A DNA stretch of 64,000 nt from the NCBI GenBank assembly GCA_022842065.1, contig JALHQH010000006.1, forward strand, positions 139,475-203,474, read 5' to 3'. The notes below the pieces were generated by a model, which searched no databases, was not told the origin of the DNA, and saw only the letters and a program-made list of their open reading frames with translations. Below, piece by piece: positions 38,396 to 48,100 of the stretch (the stretch's first letter is position 1; each line of letters begins with the position of its first letter). This DNA comes from Caldilineaceae bacterium. GTDB lineage: Bacteria > Chloroflexota > Anaerolineae > Caldilineales > Caldilineaceae. The translations under genes and the position numbers were made by a program.

Positions 38396-39763
38396 ATGAC
38401 GATGCTGTCGCTGCGGGCGCGCATGCGTGCCACCGGGATTGGCTATGCGGGGATCGACGGCGCGTGGTGGCTACCGGCCACCGCGCCCTTCCCGCTGCCT
38501 GTCACCGTACAGCATGAATTACAGGCCATTGCGGATACGCTCTTTACCCTCTTTGATCTTATCACAACCCTCTACGGCACATCCGCCGGTGACGAGATTG
38601 GTCTCAACGCCCTGCTCAACCACAAAGTGCCGCCCACGATTTTGCGACTGTTGACCAGTGGCAGGGTCGAAGGGCTGCGCCCCGACTTCCAACTGGTGCG
38701 CGTCGCTAATGGCAGCTATCAACTCGTCGCCACCGAACTAGAAATCTGCCCCTCGGCCCACGGCTTTGCCCACGCCATGCAGGTTGGTTACGGGTTGACG
38801 CCGGATCTGGTGCAAGCCTATGCCGCCTATTTGGCTGGGCGCGAACTGATCTTTGTCGGCACCGCGCAGTGGAGCGAATTCCTACTCGAGCAGCTCGCCT
38901 TTTGTCGGGCATTGCGTGAGGTAGGCGCACGGGCAAGTGTGCTTTATGACCTGCCCCGTGCAACCTTAATCCATGAGGTTGAAACTTTACAATGCTGGCA
39001 ACCACCGCTCTTTGGCGTACCAAGCAAATCACCCGGCTGGCGCGCTGATCTAACCAGCCGATTAGACGAACAGGATCTCTGGCCCTATTGGCGACCAGAT
39101 CGGGAATGGCCGACCGCAGTTGGTGACGCGGTCGTCTTTCGTTTTGGCTACTTCGACTCGTTTGCGCCACACCATTTGCGGCATTTGGTGCAGTGGCAGG
39201 CCCAGGGTGCGAGCCTGCTCAATCCCACCCATTTTATTTTGGAGAGCAAGGCGATCCTCGCAGTATTGCAACTCGCGTGGGTGCGGCGACGTATAGAAGA
39301 AATAAGCCCGGCGGCCCTAACAACCCTAGATCGCTGCATCCCCACGACATTACTACTCACACCCAACAATGCCGGTAAGGTTTTAGCCGAGAAAGATAGT
39401 TGGGTGGTAAAATTTGCAGGTTATGATCAGGAGCAACAAGCGTGGGGTGGCCGCAGCGTCCAAATTGGCGCGCAGCACCAGCCCGCTGACTGGCAGACGA
39501 TTATTACTGATTATCTTGCCCTCGATTGTCCCGTCGTCGCCCAGGTGTTGACGCCTTCGCAGCGGGTGGACATCGCCTACCTGGATCAGCAAGATCAGGT
39601 GCAGTGGCTCTATGGTGGTCATAGCCGCTTGCGCGTGTTCCTGCTGCGTGCCGCTGTCCGTGGCCACCATTGGGTTGGTGGTGCTCACGTAACCGTCAGT
39701 CCGGACCGGATGCAAGTTTCCGAAGCCACCACCAGTGTGCAAGCCCCGGTCGTTTTTGTGTAG
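38396..39763 (+). CDS. Putative ATP-grasp-like protein
   Basis: I do not recognise a named family. The layout recalls circularly permuted ATP-grasp enzymes of the glutathionylspermidine-synthase type: [30 protein letters not shown] resembles their ...PDF...ELNxxPSGHGF segment, [16 protein letters not shown] their N-x-x-x-x-LxxKxxLAxL helix, and [25 protein letters not shown]...PVVAQVL their VLKP..GxGG..V..G...VVQ core. Such enzymes join a carboxylate to an amine using ATP. No signal peptide or membrane segment. The gene begins 12 bp after the helicase stop, so it is probably cotranscribed. The assignment is inference from motif spacing only. Confidence 0.5.
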   Translation: MTMLSLRARMRATGIGYAGIDGAWWLPATAPFPLPVTVQHELQAIADTLFTLFDLITTLYGTSAGDEIGLNALLNHKVPPTILRLLTSGRVEGLRPDFQLVRVANGSYQLVATELEICPSAHGFAHAMQVGYGLTPDLVQAYAAYLAGRELIFVGTAQWSEFLLEQLAFCRALREVGARASVLYDLPRATLIHEVETLQCWQPPLFGVPSKSPGWRADLTSRLDEQDLWPYWRPDREWPTAVGDAVVFRFGYFDSFAPHHLRHLVQWQAQGASLLNPTHFILESKAILAVLQLAWVRRRIEEISPAALTTLDRCIPTTLLLTPNNAGKVLAEKDSWVVKFAGYDQEQQAWGGRSVQIGAQHQPADWQTIITDYLALDCPVVAQVLTPSQRVDIAYLDQQDQVQWLYGGHSRLRVFLLRAAVRGHHWVGGAHVTVSPDRMQVSEATTSVQAPVVFV

Positions 39764-39785
39764 GGGATGGTCGATAAGTAGAGAG

Positions 39786-39889
39786 TACGACAACGCTAAA
39801 TTATGTGCTTAGCTGGTCCGTGACCAGCGGGCCGCTGGTCACGGACCAGCTAAGCACACAGTGATAACGACCAATTTACCGTTGTCGTA
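39786..39889. mobile_element. MITE-like element sharing the GCTGGTCCGTGACCAGC core
   Basis: Terminal inverted repeats TACGACAACGCTAAATT (39786-39802) and AATTTACCGTTGTCGTA (39873-39889) enclose a 25-bp-arm palindrome whose core is GCTGGTCCGTGACCAGC (39812-39828) and its complement (39834-39850), the same core as in the element at 4939-5086. The outer ends differ between the two. Confidence 0.75.
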
Positions 39890-39892
39890 GTT

Positions 39893-40010
39893 GATAGGTA
39901 AACAGGTAAGATGTGATTTGTGTACTGATTTACTGATTACTTATCTACCTGTCTACTCATGTACTTGTCTACCGATCTACTTATGTATCTGTTTACCTAT
40001 CTACCTATCT
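39893..40010. repeat. Degenerate octamer array (GGTAGATA family)
   Basis: Forward units near 39893-39910 are followed by about eleven inverted octamers (39930-40010), reading as GGTAGATA, GGTAAACA, AGTAGATC and AGTACATG variants on the minus strand. It directly precedes the start of the next gene. More degenerate than the array at 28419. Confidence 0.8.
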
Positions 40011-40037
40011 CCCCATTCCGTCTAGAAAGGTTATTCC

Positions 40038-41447
40038 GTGAGTCAACAATCCTTACCAAAGGTGCCAAAAACAACGGCAGCACATGGCTCATCGCGCACG
40101 ACAGCACCAGCAACTGCATTGACCGCACATGAATCGCCTCTCCATGAATCACCACCGTGGACCCTGTCGATCAAGATCATCGTGGCGGTCGTTGTACTGC
40201 TGTTGACGGTGTTAGTGATCTGGCGCTTTAACTCGCTGATCGCGCCGCTGGTGCTGGCTTGTATCTTGGCCTATCTGCTCAACCCATTGATCAGCCTCGC
40301 TGTACAACGGCTCAAACTTAAACGCGGCGGGGCGGTCCTGCTGATCTATAGCCTGTTGCTGTTGATTGCGATTGGCGGTGGGGTGGCCTTGGGCTTTGTC
40401 GCCTTTGATCAGGCTTCCGTGCTGATGAATTTACTGCCCGATAATCTGGAAGATGCCGCGCAGATTATCCAGGACGAATTCAGTGTACTGTCTGAACGCA
40501 CCTTTGCGGTTGGCCCTTATGATATTGGCCTGACCAACTTGCCGTCAGGACTCAGCTTACAAAATCTCACCCAACAGGCGATCAATCTGCTGCGTCCGAT
40601 CTTTAGTAGCGGCGGGACGTTAGCCGCGCAAGTCGCGCAGGCGACGATTAACGGGATCAGCGTTGGCTTTTTGGTGCTGGTCCTCTCGATCTACATTGCC
40701 AAAGATACGCCCAAGATTTGGGAGACCATCAGCGATCTGGCGACCCAACCCGGCTATCGCCAGGATGCCAACCGGCTGATGGCCGAGTTCTCGCGCATTT
40801 GGGATGCCTATCTGCGTGGGCAAGTGATTCTGGCCCTCGTGATTGGCATTATCGTTAGCATCATGCTTTCACTGCTAGGCGTGACCAGCGCTTTGGGCCT
40901 GGGTGCGCTCTCCGGCGTCTTAGAATTTCTGCCGATTGTTGGGCCCTTTGTCGGTACCAGTGCCGCGGTACTCGTCGCCTTTTTTCAATCCGACACCATT
41001 TGGGGGCTAGAGTCCTGGCAATACGCGTTGCTGATTGCGGCGCTGATGGGGCTGATTCAAGGGTTGGAAAATAATATCCTGGTGCCGCGTATTGTAGGTG
41101 ACGCGCTTGACCTGCACCCGCTGCTGGTGATGATCAGCGTGCTGATGGGGGCGTCGTTAGCCGGCATTCTTGGCGCAGTGCTGGCCGCGCCGGTGGTGGC
41201 TACCCTCAAGTTATTAGGGGCCTATGCCTGGCGCAAAATGCTTGATCTGCCGCCTTTCCCCGAACCGCTGCCGGTGGCACAGCCACGCGCGGCACCCATG
41301 CCATTCTGGCAGAAGTTGGGCCAGCTACAGCGCTGGATAACACCAGCCCAAGCCACCCAAAGCAATCCGGCTTTGGGTTCGGCTAAACCAGCAACGGACG
41401 GCACGGACAACCCGCGCCGCCGTAAAAATAACAAACTCCGCCGTTAA
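40038..41447 (+). CDS. AI-2E family transporter
   Basis: This PerM/YdiK-type permease has about eight helices. The N-terminal 45 residues are polar, Thr/Ser-rich and cytoplasmic. The family core includes LIAPLVLACILAYLLNPLISL, the extracellular amphipathic region and the conserved GALSGVLEFLPIVGPFVGTSAAVLVAFF and NILVPRIVGDALDLHPLLVMISVLMGASLAGILGAVLAAPVVATLK. Proposed substrates include autoinducer-2 export and Na+/H+ antiport; neither can be assigned here. The translated start at 40038 is GTG or an alternative codon with AGAAAGG upstream. manA follows 23 bp downstream and may be cotranscribed. Confidence 0.87.
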   Translation: MSQQSLPKVPKTTAAHGSSRTTAPATALTAHESPLHESPPWTLSIKIIVAVVVLLLTVLVIWRFNSLIAPLVLACILAYLLNPLISLAVQRLKLKRGGAVLLIYSLLLLIAIGGGVALGFVAFDQASVLMNLLPDNLEDAAQIIQDEFSVLSERTFAVGPYDIGLTNLPSGLSLQNLTQQAINLLRPIFSSGGTLAAQVAQATINGISVGFLVLVLSIYIAKDTPKIWETISDLATQPGYRQDANRLMAEFSRIWDAYLRGQVILALVIGIIVSIMLSLLGVTSALGLGALSGVLEFLPIVGPFVGTSAAVLVAFFQSDTIWGLESWQYALLIAALMGLIQGLENNILVPRIVGDALDLHPLLVMISVLMGASLAGILGAVLAAPVVATLKLLGAYAWRKMLDLPPFPEPLPVAQPRAAPMPFWQKLGQLQRWITPAQATQSNPALGSAKPATDGTDNPRRRKNNKLRR

Positions 41448-41470
41448 TCAAGAAATGGTAAAAAAGCCTA

Positions 41471-42481
41471 ATGGCCGACACAAAACTCTATCCCCTAACC
41501 TTTGACCCCGCCTTCAAGGATTATCCTTGGGGTGGCCGCAATTTTGAAACCAAACTAGGCCGCCAGATTCCCGACGGCATTGTCGCCGAGAGCTGGGAGA
41601 TCTCAGCTCACTCGAATGGTGCCAGCGTGGTCAACAACGGCGCGCTGGCCGGCAAATCGCTGGCCGAGGTGATGACCCTTTGGGGCAGCGATCTAGTGGG
41701 GAGCAACAGCGCAGAAGCACTGGAGCTGGGCAAGTTCCCGCTGCTGATCAAGCTGCTGGATGCTAATCGCTGGCTCTCGGTACAGGTCCACCCAGATGAT
41801 GAATATGGTCTGGCCAACGAGGGCGAATTCGGCAAGACTGAAATGTGGGTGGTGATGCATGCCGAGCCGGGGGCCGAGATCATCTATGGCTTCAAGGCGG
41901 GGGTGACGCCGGCCGCCTACGCCGAGGCCCTGCGCAGCGACAACGCGGCCCAAGACCTGCATCGGCTGACCGTCAAAGCGGGCGATGTAATCTTTGTACC
42001 CGCCGGCGCGATCCACGCCCTGGGGCCGGGCGTAATGGTGGCGGAGATCCAGCAGAACAGTGACACCACCTATCGGATCTATGACTGGGGCCGGCCCCGC
42101 CCGATCCATATCGACCAGGCCTTGGCTGTGCTCGATTTTGATCTAGTGACACCAAATGCAACCACCCCTGTCGAAATCCTCAACGAAGAAGGGCTAGTCG
42201 TTGAACAACTTGCGACTTGTGATTATTTCCAGACCGAGCGTGTCACCCTCCCTGCCGATCATGCCTACTATGGCTATTGCGACGGCAGCAGCTTTGAGAT
42301 TTGGGGCGTGCTTGACGGCACGGTGACGGTCGAATGGGCGGGTGAGCCTATCACCTTGTCGGGCGTAGCCTGGACGCTGTTACCGGCTGAACTGGGTGAA
42401 TTTCAGATCATCGCCGATACCACAAGCACCCTGCTGCGCGTCATCGTGCCGGATCCGGAAGCAGACCCAGAAGAGGGGTAG
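41471..42481 (+). CDS. manA: Mannose-6-phosphate isomerase, class I
   Basis: Interconverts mannose 6-phosphate and fructose 6-phosphate. It is a zinc cupin enzyme of the short type (336 residues). The zinc site is seen in LSVQVHPDDEYG (Gln, His) and GKTEMWVV (Glu), with the later His in VFVPAGAIHALGPG. The N-terminus KDYPWGGRNFETKLGR is the conserved W-G-G start. It provides mannose precursors for envelope sugars with the neighbouring pgm. Its last 41 bp overlap the end of the opposing histidine kinase gene. Confidence 0.93.
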   Translation: MADTKLYPLTFDPAFKDYPWGGRNFETKLGRQIPDGIVAESWEISAHSNGASVVNNGALAGKSLAEVMTLWGSDLVGSNSAEALELGKFPLLIKLLDANRWLSVQVHPDDEYGLANEGEFGKTEMWVVMHAEPGAEIIYGFKAGVTPAAYAEALRSDNAAQDLHRLTVKAGDVIFVPAGAIHALGPGVMVAEIQQNSDTTYRIYDWGRPRPIHIDQALAVLDFDLVTPNATTPVEILNEEGLVVEQLATCDYFQTERVTLPADHAYYGYCDGSSFEIWGVLDGTVTVEWAGEPITLSGVAWTLLPAELGEFQIIADTTSTLLRVIVPDPEADPEEG

Positions 42482-44591
42482 TAGAGAGGTGGCCCGCCTC
42501 GCTTTCCGGCTGCTGCAGCGGCCAGGTAAAGCGAAAGGTGCTGCCCTGGCCGAGCGCGGAATCGACGGTGATGGTGCCGTGAAAACTTTCAATCGTCTTT
42601 TTGACAATGGCTAAACCCATCCCGCTACCCTCGACCACATCACGCGGGCGCAAGGTTTGGAACATCTCAAAGATGCGTTGGTGGAATTGTGCAGCAATGC
42701 CTGGACCATTGTCACTGACCGTAAAGACGATCCACGATGCATCCACTTGGGCGGCAATGCGCACAATACCGACTTCGGGCCGATGATGATGTTTGATCGC
42801 ATTGCCGATCAAATTACGAAAAACCAATGCCAACGGGGCACGTTCGGTCCAGAAGGTTGGCATGGGGCCGTCCGTGACCAGATTGAACCCCGGCGGCAAC
42901 GAGACCGTTAACTCAATGTCACGGAGCAGTTCGGCCGTATCCACCATGGTACTGTGCTCATGCTTGCGGCCAGCCCGTGAATAGAGCAGCAGATCACGTA
43001 ACAATTGGTCCATGCGCTCGGCGCGCTGTTGCAGCCGCAGCAGATGTTGATAAGATGGTTCAGGCAACAACTCGGCCACATCTTCCAGCACCCAACTGGA
43101 GAGTTGCATGATCGCGCGCAAGGGTGCGCTGAGATCGTGGGAGGCGACATAGGCAAAACGATCCAGGTCATGGTTACTGCGGGCCAGTTCGGCCGTTCGT
43201 TCTTCCACCCGCCGCTCTAGGGTTGCCGTCAAGGTTCGCAACTGCGCCTCTGTCTCTTTACGTGTGCTAATGTCCATGATAATGCCGGCGACGCTTATCA
43301 CCTGCGCGGTGGCGTTACCCTCTTCCCGCGAGACACCCCAACGGGTGACCCACCAACGTACGGTCCCATCGGGCCAGCGCACCCGTGCTTCCAGCCGTTT
43401 GGCCTCATCCGCGCCCGGGGCCATTGCCACCAAGGCCGTATCATACACATGTTGGCGATCATCAGGATGAATTGCCTGCAAGAGCGTGGCGGCCGTCAGT
43501 GATACATCAGGGGCCAGGCCGAGAATTGTCCGGCACCGTTCGTCACAGCGCAGTCGATGGGTGATCGGATCGTAGTGCCATGTCCCCAACTGTGCGCCGG
43601 CCAATGCCAATTGGCGCAGTGCCTCACTCTGACGTAACGCCGCGGCGTCGGCTTTCGCTTTGGTAATATCGGTCGCGGCACAAGTAATGCCACAGATTTG
43701 GTTGTCAGCACCACGCAAGGGCTCAATCGTAAAATCATAGGTGCGCAGTTCACCGCCGACGGTCAGCGTTACCTCGCGGCGGATGGCCCGTTGTTGCCTG
43801 ATCACATCCTGTTTCAGTTCAGTAAGCAGATCAACTTCTGCGCGTTGTGGAAAGAGATCGTAGTCCGTTTTACCCAGGAAATCTTGGCCATTGCCGTTTG
43901 CAATCGGTGGGTTGTAGAGCCAGGTGTAACGCAAGGCGAGATCCTGATTGGAGACAGTGACCGGTGCGTTCATGAGGGCTGTCCGGAAGCGTTCTTCGCC
44001 CAGTTGTAGCGCACTCTCGACCGCCTTGCGATTGATCGCCTGGGCAAGCAGATTCGCCACGGCCTGTAAGAAGTTTGCATCATCGCTGACAAACAGGTGT
44101 GACGTGCGGCTATGCACACTCAGCACACCATAGGAGCCCTGGTGGCCCTGAATGACAACACTCATGCCACAACAGATATGATGCTCTTTCAACAAGGCCG
44201 ACGGTGTAAAGCGCGTTTCCTGCTGGGCATCATCCAACAGGACCGGATCACCCACGAGCAGCGTGTAGGCAGCCTGCGACCCATCGCGCGCTGGGACCAG
44301 CGCGTGACCCACTAAGCCTTCTGCCCAACCATAACCGGCCCGCAACAGCAGTTGTTCGCCGTCAACCTGCAATTCCAATATTTTGCAGAATTCAATGCCA
44401 AGCACAAGACAGACACGTTCGACAACAGCCGCAAAGAGCTGTGGCAGACTTTGATTACTAAGCGCCAGTAGCCCCAATTCGGCCACGGCCTGTTGCTGCT
44501 GGGCGCGTTGCTGCAAAACCAGATTCATTGCCTGCAAGGCTTCATTGCTTGTCGTCAGCTTTTCAGTTGTTCCGGATAACGCTTCACTCAT
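42441..44591 (-). CDS. GAF-PAS histidine kinase
   Basis: A soluble hybrid-less sensor kinase of 716 residues. A short coiled coil leads to a GAF domain (about 40-188), then two PAS domains (about 200-312 and 322-445; WTHYDP..., with PAC motif VRWWVTRWGVSREEGNA), a coiled coil and HisKA with His485 in RFAYVASHDLSAPLRAIMQL. The HATPase domain has NLIGNAIKHHHRP, DNGPGIAAQFHQRIFEMF and GSGMGLAIVKKTIESFHG. No response regulator or membrane segment is present. The layout resembles phytochrome-like and Cph1-type kinases, but no bilin-binding GAF Cys is evident. It ends by overlapping manA tail to tail. Confidence 0.88.
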   Translation of the reverse strand: MSEALSGTTEKLTTSNEALQAMNLVLQQRAQQQQAVAELGLLALSNQSLPQLFAAVVERVCLVLGIEFCKILELQVDGEQLLLRAGYGWAEGLVGHALVPARDGSQAAYTLLVGDPVLLDDAQQETRFTPSALLKEHHICCGMSVVIQGHQGSYGVLSVHSRTSHLFVSDDANFLQAVANLLAQAINRKAVESALQLGEERFRTALMNAPVTVSNQDLALRYTWLYNPPIANGNGQDFLGKTDYDLFPQRAEVDLLTELKQDVIRQQRAIRREVTLTVGGELRTYDFTIEPLRGADNQICGITCAATDITKAKADAAALRQSEALRQLALAGAQLGTWHYDPITHRLRCDERCRTILGLAPDVSLTAATLLQAIHPDDRQHVYDTALVAMAPGADEAKRLEARVRWPDGTVRWWVTRWGVSREEGNATAQVISVAGIIMDISTRKETEAQLRTLTATLERRVEERTAELARSNHDLDRFAYVASHDLSAPLRAIMQLSSWVLEDVAELLPEPSYQHLLRLQQRAERMDQLLRDLLLYSRAGRKHEHSTMVDTAELLRDIELTVSLPPGFNLVTDGPMPTFWTERAPLALVFRNLIGNAIKHHHRPEVGIVRIAAQVDASWIVFTVSDNGPGIAAQFHQRIFEMFQTLRPRDVVEGSGMGLAIVKKTIESFHGTITVDSALGQGSTFRFTWPLQQPESEAGHLSTTPLLGLLPDPAR

Positions 44592-45128
44592 CGATCACAG
44601 CTCTTCCCATCATGCCCCGACCACCCCTGGCAAAACCGCTTTGATATTTTACGCTTTCGCAGCAGAAAGTGTAGCAAAAATCTACGGCAATGCAAATCTG
44701 TCCGAATCGCACCAATCGCTGCACACCATTTTGGAACGCATGTGCTATTTTTGCAAAATTTGATCGGGTTGACAACTGATGATAGCGTAACAAAGACGCG
44801 GGCACAAGTAGGGCTGAACCTGTCGCAGCCTGAAGAGCGCGCAGTTGCAAGCCGCGCTAGGTGAAAAAGCTATCCGCCATTGGCTAAAGCCGGTGCGCAA
44901 CAGCGCGGTTCGGATTCGAAGGGAGGGAAAGATGAATGTTCCTACGTGCGCACAGGTCATGCGGTTGATCGGCGCTGAGCAGGTGACAACAGATTGCGAG
45001 GCGTTGTGGTCGGCAGGAAAAGTCGTACGCCGGACACCCTATCGTAGATGCACGGCATGCCGTGCATCTACGATAGGGCTTGCTTACAAGAGACAAAAGT
45101 GGCTGGCGAACAAGCCAGTGGTGCCGCG
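44592..45128. other. Gap holding a perfect 42-bp palindrome
   Basis: No gene is supportable here. The notable feature is a perfect loopless 42-bp palindrome at 45037-45078, starting CCCTATCGTAGATGCACGGC and continuing as its own complement. It lies about 50 bp after the stop of the protease gene (minus strand). No T-run follows, so it is not a standard terminator. Promoter signals for the kinase should lie near 44600-44700. Confidence 0.8.
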
Positions 45129-48100
45129 CTACTCGGACGGTGTAATCGGGAACAAATAATCATCGCCCGCGCTGACGCTCATCTCGCCATTGGTGGATCC
45201 CCACGGCGGTGGCGCATCAAGCGTATAGGTGTAGTCACCAGGATCAAAGCACTGCCGCACTTCGGCAGCTTCACCAACCTTGAAGGTGGTATTCCAGCCG
45301 TCGCCGGTGCGGGTAAAGGTAATGTTGAGCTCTGCACCAAGCTGGTTTTGGAAGAGATAACAACCTTGGTTACCGGTTGCGCTCGTAGTACCAGGGCGCG
45401 GCGTATTGGCACCGCTAGTGGTTGGTGGCGCGGGTGGCGCCACAGCCGGAATCGCATCACAGTCCACATTGAGCGTTACATAACGGCTGCTACCAGAAAC
45501 CCAGCCTTCGGTCTCGTCGCGAGTGATCACATTGAGCCAGGCACAGTTGTCATATTCGCCAATCACCAGCAGCTGATCACCTTGGCTGACACTCCCGACG
45601 CGGCCATAGTTAGTGCCAGGACCACCGCGCACATTAAGCGCATCAACGACCACTTCCGCCGTGGGCTGGAGTTCGTCACTGCTTTCCTCACCCCACCCGA
45701 CATTGAAGCTTTTGAGAATCTCGTCAAAGGCGGCTAAATCGCTATCGTCGGCCAGCAAGATATTGAGCAAGACCAGATAGTCCGGGCTAGCTTTGGGCGC
45801 AGCGGCGAGAACGACCCAAAGGCTGTCAGTCCCTCCACACGCTTCCCAAAGGTCATAGTGGCCGGCAAAGACACTATCATCATACGCAAAGCGCTCGCTG
45901 CTATCACAATCCTCGCGATAATCGAGCGAATCCAGAATCTCATTCAGGTCGGCACCAGCGAACTCAGTCGAGGCACCAAAGAAGAGACCGGGTGTGTCCC
46001 AGCCGGCGTTATAGGCCTCCAAGTCGGTGGAAGCCTTAAGTTGCACCCCGATCACCTCATCGTCAAGCAGCCAGTCGCCGCTAAGTACATCGCTCCAAGT
46101 CGTGGGGACACGCACCGCCAGTGATTCGGTTTCGTCGGTTAGCAGTGTGTATTCAATTTCCGCGCTGCTTTCGCTGCCCTCATTGGTGCTCGTATTGGTA
46201 CCATCACTCACATAAAAGCTCTGCAGCAGGACATCAAATGCTTCAGCATCCGCATCATCAATTGCGAGGAATTCAAGCAGAACGGCTTGGTTCAGGGTAT
46301 CGGACTGGACGGCCAGATAAGCAAAGATATTCTCTTCACCATCACAATTGGTATAGAGGTCGTAGGCACCACGATAGGTAACACCGTAAATGGTATGGCT
46401 ATGTTCATAGCGGTCGTCATAGGTGCAAGTATCTTCGAGACCAGCCGAATCAAGCAGATCGGCAATATCCAATTCCTCTTCAATATCCGTGGCCGTACGC
46501 ACATAGAGGCCAGGGGTCGTCCAGGTATCTTGAAAACCCTCAATATCAGTTGAGACAAAGAGGGTGGTACCCAACGGCTCATCATCCTCGCTCACCCAAT
46601 CATTGGTGGCGATGTCGGCCCACTCCGCAGGCAGAATCGCACTAAGGGCAGGCTCATCAATATAGACATAATCATATTCGAGACCGCCAACATCGACGAG
46701 ATCGAAGATGTTCTCATCAGTGCCGGTGCCGGCTCCTGTGGTACTGGGCAACGTAACGACAAAACTGTCTAAAATGTGATCAAGCGCTTCAATATCAGCT
46801 TCACCCGCAATGTAAATTTCAAAAAGCACAATGAAATCTGCTGTTTCCGGCATGACGGAAACAATGACAGCACGGCTACTGCCGTCGCAGTCGGTCCAGA
46901 GATCATAGTAACCAGTATAGAAACCTTCGGGAATCGCTTCGCGGCCACCGTTGGTGCAAACTTCGGAATAGTCAATCGCGTCGAGCAAGGTCTCTGGCGT
47001 ATCGGTCGCAGCCAGGCTAGTGGAGACATTGAAGAGCACGCCAGGTGTACCCCAGCTATCAAAGACGCTGTCCAGATCGGTCGTCGCGACCAAACGCACA
47101 CCGACGGTCTCTTCTTTCCAAATCCAGTCACCATCATCAATCTCAGACCATTCAACTGGTACTTCCAGCGCCATGATATTGCTGCGGTCAGAGATTATTG
47201 TATAGCCGCTATATTGGGCCGGCGCGTCGGTGGTGCTGCCCTGATCAGTTGACGTACCCGCTGTGTCATTCAATTCGTCCGCAAAGGAAAAGCTCTGCGT
47301 CAGTTCGCGGCCATTGATCTGCCCTTCGAGCACTTCTTGCGTATCAAAGCGCAAAACCTGGACGGCCAGCACATCCTCGGCACTGTGGCTGCGCAAGACA
47401 TCACAGTAGGTAGCCATCGTGCCATCTTCAGCCAGCGTCACTCCTTCGAGCTTCATCAGCATATCACCCGCTTTGATGCCTGTGCGGTCAGCCGGCGAGC
47501 CGGACTTCACCGAGGCCACCCAGATCCCCGTCAACTGATCACCATCGCTCACCGCTTCGCCGTTGATCCCGATCGTATCAATATTGATCCCGGCGCGCAA
47601 CTGCTCGATAATCGGGAGCGCCTCATCGCGCGAAATGGCAAAGGATTGGTTCGTCTCACTGTTACCGGCATAGTTGACGCCAACCACACGGCCCTCGGCA
47701 TCAACCAGCGGGCCACCGGAGTTGCCAGGGTTGATATCAGCGTCATGTTGCAGCACCTTGCTGACTGAAGCCCAACTGGTCTGCCCATCCGCTTTTTCTT
47801 TGGCAACAATGCCACGGGTCAGGGTGTACTCTGGATCGCCCAACGGGAAGCCGGCCGCATAGATATCCAGGCCAACCCGGATCGCGCCCTCATACCAGTC
47901 AAGATAGGCAAAGTCCTCGCCTTGAATATCAATCACCGCCAAGTCGGCACATTCGGAAACGCCCAGCACCTTGGCACTGCGTGGCTCCTCTTCCCCATCA
48001 ATAAAGACCTTATAGAGACCGCCGCCGGTGACCACATGATTGTTGGTGACAGCAATCCCCGACGGATCAATAATAAACCCAGAACCGCGGCCGGCCGCGT

